Shown piece after piece: positions 11,366-19,520 of a stretch of DNA of 64,000 nucleotides; position 1 is the stretch's first letter; each line of letters opens with the position of its first letter. This stretch comes from Roseovarius sp. THAF9 (GTDB lineage: Bacteria; Pseudomonadota; Alphaproteobacteria; Rhodobacterales; Rhodobacteraceae). The DNA lies in contig NZ_CP045404.1 of assembly GCF_009363715.1 (NCBI RefSeq), positions 340,001-404,000 of the forward strand. The letters are read 5' to 3'. Below the pieces are notes generated by a model. It was not told the origin of the DNA and did not search any database. It saw only the letters and a list, made by a program, of their open reading frames with translations. Both the position numbers and the translations under genes were made by a program.

Positions 11366-11392
11366 AGGAGGTCCCGGGTCAGGCCCGGAACG
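11366..11392. repeat. REP-like palindrome, GAGGAGGTCCCGGGTCAGG type
   Basis: GTCCCGGG-TCAGG-CCCGGAAC is an imperfect palindrome preceded by GAGGAG. A perfect version recurs at 11481-11510 and, inverted, at 52491-52516; a diverged form is at 33603-33625. Confidence 0.65.
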
Positions 11393-11480
11393 GGTGGTTC
11401 GGGGTGGAGAGGCCGCGCGAGGGCCAGACCGCTTGGGTGAGCGGGACGCAGTCAGCCGCGAACGGGCGGAGCCCAGGGGC

Positions 11481-11510
11481 GAGGAGGTCCCGGGTCAAGC
11501 CCGGGACGGG
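11481..11510. repeat. REP-like palindrome, second copy in the same spacer
   Basis: GAGGAG is followed by GTCCCGGG-TCAAG-CCCGGGAC, a full hairpin with a 5-nt loop. It is the best-preserved copy of this short repeat in the window and lies 15 bp before repeat family 1. Confidence 0.7.
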
Positions 11511-11525
11511 GTTGTGGAGTGGAGG

Positions 11526-11700
11526 GGCGGCGCGATTGCCAGACCGCGGGGTGGCGACCCGAGGGGTGTTCAGGGCACTTTATGGCTGCCGTGTCCGCAT
11601 GACCTCTGATCGGGGGGCTTGCGTCAGCCAATCGCCAGCCCGGGGGGCGGTCTGGCGATCGCGCGGCGGCGCAGCGTTGCTGCGCCTTGATTCCGCGCGT
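11526..11700 (-). repeat. dispersed intergenic repeat family 1, copy B (full length)
   Basis: Reverse-complemented, this 175-bp element matches 52250-52430 and 26178-26380. It opens with CGCGCGGAATCAAGGCG, then a variable GC hairpin, CCGCGCGATCG, CCGCCCCCCGGGCTGGCG, a conserved core with CCATAAAGTGCCCTGAAC, and ends in an inverted form of the GC-rich start. It carries no convincing gene; open frames across it are incidental. Confidence 0.8.
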
Positions 11701-11712
11701 TTCTAGTTGTTA

Positions 11713-12414
11713 CTACTCCTCACCAATTCGCTGTTGAGCTTCGTCGTTCAGTTTTGTTTCTGTTTTGAAGGCCTTGGTGACGATATCCGGACCTTTCGCT
11801 ACTAGAGCGCCAAACAAGCTTGAGATGACCGCGACAAATATTTTGTCTCTGTTTCGCTGAAAAAATGTATCTCGCGTTTGGTAATATACACTGCACTTTG
11901 TAACTTGTCTTTCAATGAGAAGTCCCAGCAGTGAAAAACTCAAGAACGTTGAAACAGTGACAAATGTCAGTTGCTGACGTGGCAACTTGTCATCTAGGTA
12001 AAGCAAAGCAGCGACCGTCAAAGGGCCGGTAAGAATAAACGGAAACGAGGGGTGGTGAATGAATGAACGCCACGCGGACCGCGAGCTCTTGAATTTGCGC
12101 GCCAAAGTTTTCGCTAAGAACTCGTCTGCTTCGTCATAGGAAATCGTCGCTTGGCCGCGCCTATCAATTGAAAAATTCACACTCAACATTTCAAATTCAA
12201 ATGGGGATTCTATTAAAGCTTTGTGTTCGGAGAAATCGCTCCAGCCTTCTAGAATGGTTCTTTCAGCTTCACGGTAGTTGCCAGTTGTTATTGTGGCGTC
12301 CGGACACTTTTGTTTGAAGTCTTGGATGAAATCTAAAAACTCTTCGTTCGAAATCGCAAATGCATCTAGATCTATTCGATGCCTAGTCAGTGTATCCCGT
12401 AGTTTCTTAATCAA
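11713..12414 (-). CDS. hypothetical membrane protein, low-GC, coupled to parE
   Basis: This 233-residue protein is of no family I recognise. The N-terminal 110 residues are soluble and charged. Three hydrophobic segments follow (around FPFILTGPLTVAALLYL, LTFVTVSTFLSFSLLGLLI and IFVAVISSLFGALVAKG), then a short polar tail. Its base composition is strikingly AT-richer than all neighbours, a sign of recent acquisition. Translation would begin at TTG 12414, whose last two bases are the first two of parE's TGA stop; GAGGAG in the last parE codons lies 8 nt upstream, so it should be translated by coupling. Its 3' end touches repeat copy B. Confidence 0.65.
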   Translation of the reverse strand: MIKKLRDTLTRHRIDLDAFAISNEEFLDFIQDFKQKCPDATITTGNYREAERTILEGWSDFSEHKALIESPFEFEMLSVNFSIDRRGQATISYDEADEFLAKTLARKFKSSRSAWRSFIHHPSFPFILTGPLTVAALLYLDDKLPRQQLTFVTVSTFLSFSLLGLLIERQVTKCSVYYQTRDTFFQRNRDKIFVAVISSLFGALVAKGPDIVTKAFKTETKLNDEAQQRIGEE

Positions 12415-14369
12415 ACATCCAACTCCTCCACGAACCGCGCATTCTCCTGGATGTACTGGAACCGCAGCTCGGGCTTCTTGCCCATCAGGCGCTCCACCAG
12501 GTCGCCGGTCTCGCCGGGTTCGTCCTCGTCGATGGTCACGCGGATGAGTTTCCGCGTCGCCGGGTCCATCGTGGTTTCCTTCAGGTCCTTGGCGTCCATC
12601 TCGCCCAGGCCCTTGAAGCGGCTGACGTCGATCTTGCCCTTGCCGCCCAGGCCCTTTTCCAGCCAGAGGTCGCGCTCGGCCTCGTCGAGGCAGTAGGTCC
12701 GCTTGGCCCCCTGGGTCAGGCGATAGAGCGGCGGGCAGGCGAGGTAGAGGTGGCCTGCGTCGATCATCGGCCGCATCTGGGTGAAGAAGAAGGTCATCAG
12801 CAGCGAGGCGATATGGGCGCCGTCCACGTCCGCGTCGGTCATGATGATGATCTTGTCATAGCGCAGGTCGTCGATGTTGAACCGCGTGCCAAGGCCGACG
12901 CCAAGCGCCTGTGTCAGGTCGTTGATCTCGGCGTTGCTCCCAAGTTTCGAGCTGGCCGCGCCCAGCACGTTCAGGATCTTGCCGCGTAGGGGCAGGAGGG
13001 CTTGCGTCTTGCGGTCCCGGCCCATTTTCGCCGATCCACCGGCGGAATCCCCCTCGACGATGAACAATTCGGTGCCGTCGCGCGTAGAAGAGGAGCAATC
13101 CACCAATTTGCCGGGAAGGCGAAGTTTTTTCGTGGCGGATTTGCGTTGTGTTTCCTTCTCGGCGCGCCTGCGCAGGCGTTCCTCGGCCCGCAGGACGAGG
13201 AAGTCGAGGATGGCCCCCGCCGACTTGGTGTCGGCCGCGAGCCAGTTGTCGAAATGGTCGCGGACGGCGTTTTCCACCAGACGCTGCGCCTCGGTCGTCG
13301 CCAGCCGGTCCTTGGTCTGGCCGACGAATTCCGGCTCGCGAATAAAGCACGAGACCAGCGCGCAACCGCCGGTCATCAGGTCGTCGCGGGTGATGTTGGC
13401 GGCTTTCTTGTTGTTGACCAACTCGCCATAGGCCTTGATGCCTTTGACGATCGCGGCCCAGAAGCCCGCGACATGCGTGCCGCCCTCGGGCGTGGGGACG
13501 GTGTTACAGTAGCTTTGCAGGAAGCCGTCGCGGCTGGGCGTCCAGTTGATCGCCCATTCGACCTTGCCCGGGGTGCCGAAGCGTTCCTGAAAATCGACGT
13601 TGCCGGCAAAGGGGTTCTCGGCATAGGTCGAGGCGCTGCCCATGGTTTCCATCAGATAGTCCGAGAGGCCGCCGGGGAAGTGGAACGTGGCCTCCTGCGG
13701 GGTGTCGCCGTCGGCAATGGCGGATTTCCAGCGGATCTCGACGCCCGAGAAAAGATAGGCCTTGGAGCGGATCGAGCTGAAGAGCCGGGCGGGCTTGAAG
13801 CGGTGGTGGCCGAAGATCTCCTCGTCGGCGTGAAAGGTGACAGTGGTGCCGCGCCGGTTGGGGGCGGCGCCGACCTCCTGCACCGGGCCGAGCGGCTTGC
13901 CGCGGGAAAAGCGCTGTTCGTGGAGCTTCTTGTCGCGGGCCACCTTGACGACCATGGAATCCGAGAGCGCGTTCACGACCGAGGCGCCGACGCCGTGCAG
14001 GCCGCCAGAGGTCTGGTAGGCCTTGCCCGAGAACTTGCCGCCCGCGTGGAGCGTGCAGAGGATGACTTCGAGCGCGGATTTGCCGGGGAACTTGGGGTGT
14101 TCGTCTACCGGCATGCCGCGGCCATTGTCGCGGATGGTGATGGAATAATCGTCGTGCAGCTCGACCTCGATCCGGTTGGCATGGCCCGCCACGGCCTCGT
14201 CCATGGAGTTGTCGAGGATCTCGGCCACAAGGTGGTGCAGCGCCCGCTCGTCGGTGCCGCCGATATACATGCCGGGGCGCTTGCGGACAGGCTCCAGCCC
14301 CTCCAGAACCTCGATCGAGGAGGCATCGTAATCGCCGGATTCGGTCGGTGAGAGGAGGTCGTCGGCCAT
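12411..14369 (-). CDS. parE: DNA topoisomerase IV subunit B
   Basis: The 652-residue ATPase subunit of topoisomerase IV pairs with ParC to unlink daughter chromosomes. It has the GHKL ATP site (ILDNSMDEAVAGHA, RDNGRGMP, GGLHGVGASVVNALS) in the N-terminal 150 residues and the TOPRIM domain with EGDSAGG and DADVDGAHI near residues 435 and 515. It lacks the long insertion of proteobacterial GyrB, as expected for ParE. parC is not in the window. The stop overlaps the start of the low-GC gene downstream. ATG 14369 is the natural start. Confidence 0.95.
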   Translation of the reverse strand: MADDLLSPTESGDYDASSIEVLEGLEPVRKRPGMYIGGTDERALHHLVAEILDNSMDEAVAGHANRIEVELHDDYSITIRDNGRGMPVDEHPKFPGKSALEVILCTLHAGGKFSGKAYQTSGGLHGVGASVVNALSDSMVVKVARDKKLHEQRFSRGKPLGPVQEVGAAPNRRGTTVTFHADEEIFGHHRFKPARLFSSIRSKAYLFSGVEIRWKSAIADGDTPQEATFHFPGGLSDYLMETMGSASTYAENPFAGNVDFQERFGTPGKVEWAINWTPSRDGFLQSYCNTVPTPEGGTHVAGFWAAIVKGIKAYGELVNNKKAANITRDDLMTGGCALVSCFIREPEFVGQTKDRLATTEAQRLVENAVRDHFDNWLAADTKSAGAILDFLVLRAEERLRRRAEKETQRKSATKKLRLPGKLVDCSSSTRDGTELFIVEGDSAGGSAKMGRDRKTQALLPLRGKILNVLGAASSKLGSNAEINDLTQALGVGLGTRFNIDDLRYDKIIIMTDADVDGAHIASLLMTFFFTQMRPMIDAGHLYLACPPLYRLTQGAKRTYCLDEAERDLWLEKGLGGKGKIDVSRFKGLGEMDAKDLKETTMDPATRKLIRVTIDEDEPGETGDLVERLMGKKPELRFQYIQENARFVEELDV

Positions 14370-14444
14370 GTGCGCTGCTCTTTGTTTTATGGGTTGGGGC
14401 GCAGTATGGCAGAGGGAAAGCAGTGGGGGAAGTGGGAACGGGCC

Positions 14445-15359
14445 TTATTCCGAGGGGTATTGTGCGAGGTACCGGGCGCATCCCCTGAGTGCCGCGTTGT
14501 CGTCGGCGATGAGCGTCACGGGAATTGCGGCGAGGATGTCGGTGTAAGGCCCGCGCGGGTGGAATGTGTCGGTGAAGCCAAGTGGAGCGAGATAAGGCGC
14601 GACGGCCCGGGCGGTGCCGCCGATGAGGTAAAGCCCCCCGGTCGCCATATGCGACAGGCACAGGTTCGAGGCGGCGAGGCCCAGCAGAGACACGAAGGCT
14701 TGCAGGGTCTTGCGCGGCTCAAGGCCGATGATCTCGGTCGGTGTGAGGGTCTCGCCGGTATAGAAGCGGTGCAGCCGGGTCAGGCCGGGGCCGGAAAGGG
14801 CTGCCTCGATGGGCAGGTGTGATGCCGCGCCGCGCAACGCATCGTAGAGCGCGCGAAAGCCCGGCGCGTCGGGCAGGGTGGTGTGGCCGGATTCGGACGG
14901 CGGAACGAAGAGGTCGTCGCCCACGCGGTGTGCGACCGCGATGTTGCAGCCGGTTCCCAGCCCAAGCGCCATGCGCGGGCCTTCGGGGTCGGGCGTGCCT
15001 GGGATCAACGGAGTGAGGCTGTCCGCGTCCAGATCGTCAAGCGCGTAGGCCTGCGCCTGAAGGTCGTTGATCAGGTGGACATGATCGGCACCGGTGGCGC
15101 GGGCCAGCGCGTCGGCCTCGATGTGCCAGTCGTGGTTGGTCAGTTGCGCCGCGCCGTCGCGCACCGGCCCGGCGACCCCCACGCAGATCGCGCTGACGGG
15201 GCCGGGGCGCTGGGCGTCCAGATAGGCGGCCAGCAGATCGGCAAGGTCTGCGTGATCCGCATTGGCAAAGCTGCGGGCGGTCTCGGACAGAAGGCCCGTG
15301 CCATCCGACAGGCCGACACGGCAGGAGGTGCCGCCAAGGTCGACCAGAAGGCGCATCAT
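14445..15359 (-). CDS. glk: glucokinase
   Basis: This is a 304-residue sugar kinase of the bacterial glucokinase family, phosphorylating glucose to glucose 6-phosphate in the cytosol. MRLLVDLGGTSCRVGLSDG is the phosphate-1 loop, LINDLQAQAYAL contains the catalytic aspartate region, and ALGLGTGCNIAVA and GGLYLIGGTARAV are the second phosphate and adenosine motifs. The start is one of two tandem ATG codons (15359 or 15356); the first overlaps the aldolase TGA. It is therefore translationally coupled to the upstream aldolase gene. Confidence 0.88.
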   Translation of the reverse strand: MMRLLVDLGGTSCRVGLSDGTGLLSETARSFANADHADLADLLAAYLDAQRPGPVSAICVGVAGPVRDGAAQLTNHDWHIEADALARATGADHVHLINDLQAQAYALDDLDADSLTPLIPGTPDPEGPRMALGLGTGCNIAVAHRVGDDLFVPPSESGHTTLPDAPGFRALYDALRGAASHLPIEAALSGPGLTRLHRFYTGETLTPTEIIGLEPRKTLQAFVSLLGLAASNLCLSHMATGGLYLIGGTARAVAPYLAPLGFTDTFHPRGPYTDILAAIPVTLIADDNAALRGCARYLAQYPSE

Positions 15360-16123
15360 GCCTGCCAGTTGCGGGCCAGCGCGCGGGCGGCATTGGCAAA
15401 GAGCAGCACGTCGATGCCGACGCCCAGCATCTGCGCGCCCCAATCGCGGTAGGTGCGCGTCGTCTCGGCGTCGATGCCGAGGATGCCGGGCGCCTTGCCT
15501 GCCGCGCGAATACGGGCCAGCGCGTCCTGCATGGCGGCGCGCACCTCGGGGTGGTTCGCGTCGCCGCGATGGCCCATGTCGTTGGCCAGATCGGACGGCC
15601 CGATAAAGGCCGCATCGACACCCTCGACCGCGCAGATCGCATCAAGATTGTCCAGCGCGGCCACGCTTTCGATCTGGACCACGAGGCACATCTGGTCGTT
15701 GGCCGTGGCGATATAGTCGGGCACCGCGCCAAAGCCCGAGGCCCGCCCCAGCGCCGCGCCGGAGCCGCGCACGCCTTCGGGCGGATAGCGCATGGCGCGC
15801 ACGATCCGTTCGGCCTTGGCCGCCGTGTCGACCATCGGCGCCAGAAGCGTCTGCGCGCCCGCGTCGAGCACCTGTTTGATGATCCAGTCCTCGGCCACGG
15901 GCACGCGCACGATGGCCTCGCTGCTGGAGGCTTGCAGGATGCCGATCTGGGCCGACAGGGTCTGGAGCGTGTTGGGCGCATGCTCGCCGTCGAGGATCAG
16001 CCAGTCGAACCCGGCAGTGCCGAGGATCTCGGTGGCATAGGCCTCTGCGAAGCCGGCCCAGCAGCCGACAAGAGGCTGGCCGGCGGCAAGGGCGGTCTTG
16101 AAGCGGTTGACGGGGGCGGACAT
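15356..16123 (-). CDS. HpcH/HpaI family aldolase (2-keto-3-deoxy sugar acid type)
   Basis: This 255-residue class II aldolase cleaves 2-keto-3-deoxy acids to pyruvate and an aldehyde. DWLILDGEHAPN carries the catalytic histidine, VVQIESVAALDNLD supplies the metal-binding glutamate, and FIGPSDLANDMGHRG the metal-binding aspartate. Candidates are 2-dehydro-3-deoxyglucarate aldolase (GarL) and 4-hydroxy-2-oxovalerate/heptanedioate aldolase (HpaI); sequence alone does not decide. The 4-nt overlap with glk suggests joint use in sugar or sugar-acid catabolism. The start ATG at 16123 follows GAGGTCCGCCC. Confidence 0.82.
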   Translation of the reverse strand: MSAPVNRFKTALAAGQPLVGCWAGFAEAYATEILGTAGFDWLILDGEHAPNTLQTLSAQIGILQASSSEAIVRVPVAEDWIIKQVLDAGAQTLLAPMVDTAAKAERIVRAMRYPPEGVRGSGAALGRASGFGAVPDYIATANDQMCLVVQIESVAALDNLDAICAVEGVDAAFIGPSDLANDMGHRGDANHPEVRAAMQDALARIRAAGKAPGILGIDAETTRTYRDWGAQMLGVGIDVLLFANAARALARNWQA

Positions 16124-16259
16124 GGGCGGACCTCGTGTGTCTTGGTGGTAAGGGACAGTTAAACGCGGCGCTGGGGAGACGTCCAGCGACGCAGGGCGGG
16201 AACCGGCGGTGCGGGTTGCGCGTTATCCGCGTGAAACCACCCCGAGGGGTACGCACGCA

Positions 16260-16859
16260 ATGACATTCACCGAAGCCATAGGCCGCACCGCGCGGCACAG
16301 ACAAACCGGGCGGACCGAGCGCGAACCGGGCCGCATCGGGCTGACGATTCTGGGGATCGTCATGATGGTTGGCGGCGTTCTGGCGTTCTTCAACCCGTTC
16401 GCCGCTTCGCTGACCGTAACTGCCGTCGCCGGTGCCGCGTTCCTGCTGGCGGGTCTGACGCAGCTTTGGCTGGCCTTCAGTGATCACGGCGACGCGCTGG
16501 GCGGCCGGATGATCGGAGGTTTAATCGGGCTGGCCTTCGTGCTTTTCGCGATATCGCTGTTGATGAACCCGGTTGCCGGGCTGATCACGCTGACTCTGGC
16601 GGTCGCAGGGCTGTTTGGCGCGCTTGGCCTGCTGCGGCTGGTCTATGCCGTCCGGATGCGCCCACGGCACGGCTGGGGCTGGATCGCCGGGGCCGGGCTG
16701 TTGTCACTGGCGCTGGCCGGGATGATCGTGCTGGGCCTGCCGGGCGCGGCCGCCGACGTGCTGGGCCTGTTCCTGGGTGTCGACCTGACCCTATCGGGCA
16801 TCGCGACACTTGCGCTGGCATGGCACACGCCAAAGGCATCCGGCCAAGACGTTTCGTAA
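16260..16859 (+). CDS. HdeD family membrane protein
   Basis: This 199-residue protein has six predicted membrane spans in three helical hairpins, e.g. IGLTILGIVMMVGGVLAFF and GGLIGLAFVLFAISLLMNPV. The repeating G-x-x-x-L-N/P-F pattern is typical of HdeD (DUF308). HdeD in E. coli supports acid resistance at high cell density; the role here is inferred only. ATG 16260 is preferred to an upstream in-frame start because GAGGGG lies about 10 nt before it. It diverges from the aldolase gene. Confidence 0.8.
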   Translation: MTFTEAIGRTARHRQTGRTEREPGRIGLTILGIVMMVGGVLAFFNPFAASLTVTAVAGAAFLLAGLTQLWLAFSDHGDALGGRMIGGLIGLAFVLFAISLLMNPVAGLITLTLAVAGLFGALGLLRLVYAVRMRPRHGWGWIAGAGLLSLALAGMIVLGLPGAAADVLGLFLGVDLTLSGIATLALAWHTPKASGQDVS

Positions 16860-16883
16860 ACGGTAGACTTTCCAAAACGTGCA

Positions 16884-16915
16884 GGCGGGCGCGCTCCATG
16901 CGGGACGCGCCCGTC
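16884..16915 (+). terminator. probable terminator after the HdeD gene
   Basis: A 10-bp GC-rich stem (GGCGGGCGCG with CGCGCCCGTC) with a 12-nt loop is followed by TTGTG. The T-run is weak. Confidence 0.5.
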
Positions 16916-16999
16916 TTGTGCGTGACAGGACGATGCACGCGCCGCTTTCCAAAGCGTTTTGCGATGGACAGGTTCGTGGCGCTGTGATTCCGTAGCTCC

Positions 17000-17557
17000 A
17001 TGACGGACAGGCGCGTTACCATTCGCATCACGGCCATGCTGGGCCTTGCCACGCTGGTGGTGTTGCTTCTGATGGGGCGCAACCCGACATGCCCCTGTGG
17101 CTGGGTGGACCTGTGGGGCACCATGGGCACCAGCGAGGGCAGCCAACAAGTGTTCGACTGGTACTGGCCCAGCCACCTGCTGCACGGGTTCCTGTTCTAC
17201 GCGCTGCTGTGGCTGGTGGCGCGCCGGGTCGACCTGGGCTGGCGGCTGGTGATCGCGACGGCGGTGGAATGCGCGTGGGAGATCATCGAGAACACCAACG
17301 CGGTGATCGAGCGCTACCGCGAGGTGACGATCTCGCTGGATTACTATGGCGACAGCGTGCTGAACTCGGCGTCGGACATCGTGGCGATGTGGCTGGGCTT
17401 CTGGCTGGCGCGGCGGTTGCCGGTCTGGGCCAGCGTGGCCGTGGTGGTGGGGTTCGAGCTGCTGACGCTGTGGATCATCCGCGATAACCTGACGCTGAAC
17501 GTGGTGATGCTGCTTTACCCCGTCGAGGCAATTGCCGAGTGGCAGGCGGGCGGCTGA
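17000..17557 (+). CDS. DUF2585 (UPF0314) membrane protein
   Basis: The 185-residue protein has four to five predicted membrane spans. The family hallmark is the conserved central block: PSHLLHGFLFYALLW, then ECAWEIIENTNAVIERYR, then DYYGDSVLNSASDIVAMWLG. No biochemical role is known to me. ATG 17000 starts MTDRRVTIRITAM; a good RBS is not obvious. The next gene on the minus strand ends 7 bp away. Confidence 0.85.
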   Translation: MTDRRVTIRITAMLGLATLVVLLLMGRNPTCPCGWVDLWGTMGTSEGSQQVFDWYWPSHLLHGFLFYALLWLVARRVDLGWRLVIATAVECAWEIIENTNAVIERYREVTISLDYYGDSVLNSASDIVAMWLGFWLARRLPVWASVAVVVGFELLTLWIIRDNLTLNVVMLLYPVEAIAEWQAGG

Positions 17558-17563
17558 GGCTGC

Positions 17564-17665
17564 TCAGTCGTCGTCGCGCCGGTCCTTGCCGCGCCGCGTG
17601 CCGCGGCCGATGCCGATGAAGGATATCACGACAATGGCGACGAGAAGAAGGACGACAAGGCCCAT
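17564..17665 (-). CDS. putative 33-residue single-span membrane protein
   Basis: A short frame begins at ATG 17665 with GGAG 8-9 nt upstream. It encodes one hydrophobic helix (MGLVVLLLVAIVVISFIGIG) followed by a basic and then acidic tail (RGTRRGKDRRDDD), the positive-inside pattern of a small membrane protein. It lies in the gap between two convergent genes. The composition and RBS favour a real gene, but there is no family assignment and length gives little support. Confidence 0.45.
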   Translation of the reverse strand: MGLVVLLLVAIVVISFIGIGRGTRRGKDRRDDD

Positions 17666-17775
17666 GCGGTGCGTCTCCAGACGAGGTGGTTGCAGACAGG
17701 GGTAGCGGGTGTTGCGAGGCGTCGCAAGGCGGGGAGGACCCCGCGTTCGGTAGGTACGCAGGCTCTGATACAACG

Positions 17776-17805
17776 AAAAACGCCCCCGCAGATCCTGCGG
17801 AGGCG
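17776..17805 (-). terminator. Rho-independent terminator of ppaC
   Basis: CGCCTCCGCAG pairs with CTGCGGGGGCG around a short loop on the minus strand, followed by TTTTT (complement of 17776-17780). It lies 29 nt after the ppaC stop. Confidence 0.8.
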
Positions 17806-17833
17806 CTCGGACTGCAAGCGAAAGCGAAGGGCG

Positions 17834-18754
17834 TCAGACCGCGAGGTTGGGAATGATCTGCTTCTTGCGGCTCATCACGCCGGGCAGGACCACGGTATCG
17901 CCCGCGACGGACGCGCCAAAGCTTTTCTCGGCCACGCCTTTCACCAGGTCGTTGGGCACCAGCAAGGTCGCTTCCTCGTTCAGGATGTCCACGACGAAGA
18001 GCAGCACCTGGTCGACGCCGTCTTCCTTGGCTACGTCCTGCATCGAGGTCATCAGGCTGTCCTTGCGCTCCAGCACAGAGGCGGGCGCGGTGGTTTCCAG
18101 GACCGAGACGCGGAACTTGGTGCCGCCGACCTCGTATTCCTTGCTGTCCATGCGAATGAGTTCGGCATCGGAAAAGGCCGAAACGTCGGACTTGGCCGCG
18201 AACATTTCGTCGGCATAGGCGTGGGGGTCAAGGTCCAGATCCTTGGCCAGACCCCAGGCGATCGCCTCGTCCTCCTGCGTGGTGGTGGGCGAGCGGAAGG
18301 CCAGCGTGTCCGACAGGATGCAGGTCAACATGGCGCCCTTCACCCATGTGGGCGCTTGGGCCATGTCCTTGTCGATCATCTTGTACATGATCGTGGCGGT
18401 GCAGGCCAAAGGCTCGATGCGGATGTCGATGGGGCCCTTGGTTTCCAGCCCGCCCACCAGCTTGTGGTGGTCGATGATGCCGCGAACGTCGGCGCCGTTG
18501 ATGTTGGTGGGCAGTTCGGCGGGGTTGTTGGTGTCCACCACGATGCAGGGCTGGTCGTCATCGACATTGGTGATGATGCGCGGCTTGGGCAGGTCCCAGC
18601 GCTCCAGCATGAAGGCGGCCTCGGTGTTAGGCTCGCCCAGCAACACGGCCTCGGCCTCTTGGCCCTTCACTTCGTTCAGGTACCACGCCCAGATGATGGG
18701 CGAGCCGGTGCTGTCGGTGTCGGGGGATTTGTGGCCAAATACGAGCGTGGTCAT
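17834..18754 (-). CDS. ppaC: manganese-dependent inorganic pyrophosphatase, family II
   Basis: This 306-residue cytosolic enzyme hydrolyses pyrophosphate to phosphate. It has the DHH-family metal motifs: GHKSPDTDS at the N-terminus, a DTNNPAELP segment, and IIDHHK near residue 96. The C-terminal DHHA2 domain ends in VLPGVMSRKKQIIP, whose SRK is the substrate-binding signature. ATG 18754 with GAGGA 9 nt upstream is preferred over a 47-residue upstream extension. It diverges from the DUF2161 gene and is closed by a good terminator. Confidence 0.93.
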   Translation of the reverse strand: MTTLVFGHKSPDTDSTGSPIIWAWYLNEVKGQEAEAVLLGEPNTEAAFMLERWDLPKPRIITNVDDDQPCIVVDTNNPAELPTNINGADVRGIIDHHKLVGGLETKGPIDIRIEPLACTATIMYKMIDKDMAQAPTWVKGAMLTCILSDTLAFRSPTTTQEDEAIAWGLAKDLDLDPHAYADEMFAAKSDVSAFSDAELIRMDSKEYEVGGTKFRVSVLETTAPASVLERKDSLMTSMQDVAKEDGVDQVLLFVVDILNEEATLLVPNDLVKGVAEKSFGASVAGDTVVLPGVMSRKKQIIPNLAV

Positions 18755-18854
18755 CGGATATGTCGTCCTCGGGGCTGAAATAGGTTTGTTCGCGCGCCTT
18801 ATAGGGCTGTGCGAAGGGCTTGTCACCCATGCAACCTGCGGCCAAATTGCCGGA

Positions 18855-19520
18855 ATGCATGATGCGCGCGAAACCCTGTTATACGCCCCGGTCAAGGCCT
18901 GGCTGGAGGCGCTGGGCTATGCCGTGAAGTCCGAGGTCGGCCCGGCGGACGTGGTGGGCCTGCGCGACGGGGCCGAGCCGGTGGTGGTGGAGCTCAAGAC
19001 CGGGTTTTCCCTGACCCTGCTGCAACAGGCGGTGGCGCGGCAGGCGGTGACCGAGCAGGTCTATGTCGCCGTGCCGCGCTGGAAGGGCAAGGCGGGGTGG
19101 CGGGCGTTCAAGGGCAACATCGGCCTCTGCAAGCGGTTGGGGCTGGGCGTGCTGAGCGTCAAGCCGAACGAGGGCACGGTGCAGGTGCATTGCGATCCGG
19201 CACCGTTCCAGCCGCGCCGGTCCAAGGTCAAGCGCGCGCGGCTGCTGAAGGAATTCAACGCCCGGCGGGGCGATCCGAACGAGGGCGGCACGCGGGGGCA
19301 GATCGAGACCGCCTACAAGCAGGATGTGCGGGCCTGCGTGGCCTACCTGTCCGAGCATGGGCCGTCCTCGGGCGCGGTGATCGCCAGGGCGACCGGCGTG
19401 GCGCGGGCGACGCGGATCATGGCGGACAATCACAGCGGCTGGTTCTTTCGGGTGGCGCGCGGGGTCTATGCGCTGAGCGAGACGGGCATGGCGCTGAGTG
19501 AAAGCGAGACCGATGCGTGA
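18855..19520 (+). CDS. DUF2161 PD-(D/E)XK-type protein
   Basis: The 221-residue protein starts near MHDARETLLYAPVKAWLEALGY. Residues SEVGPADVVGLRDG and VVVELKTGFSLTLLQQAV give the D ... E-x-K catalytic pattern of restriction-endonuclease-fold enzymes, and the family (COG5482) is usually called a putative phosphodiesterase. The C-terminal region has a winged-helix look (SSGAVIARATGVARATRIMA). Substrate is unknown. A longer frame extends upstream over the ppaC promoter, but 18855 is the first start after that. It overlaps the next gene by 8 nt. Confidence 0.75.
   Translation: MHDARETLLYAPVKAWLEALGYAVKSEVGPADVVGLRDGAEPVVVELKTGFSLTLLQQAVARQAVTEQVYVAVPRWKGKAGWRAFKGNIGLCKRLGLGVLSVKPNEGTVQVHCDPAPFQPRRSKVKRARLLKEFNARRGDPNEGGTRGQIETAYKQDVRACVAYLSEHGPSSGAVIARATGVARATRIMADNHSGWFFRVARGVYALSETGMALSESETDA

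Noticed and set aside
11164..11710. Protein-coding frames across the repeat-rich spacer
   Set aside because: They consist of REP palindromes and repeat families 1 and 2, with Gly/Arg-rich translations and no RBS.
13002..14351. 449-codon plus-strand frame opposite parE
   Set aside because: Antisense to parE; no recognisable motif.
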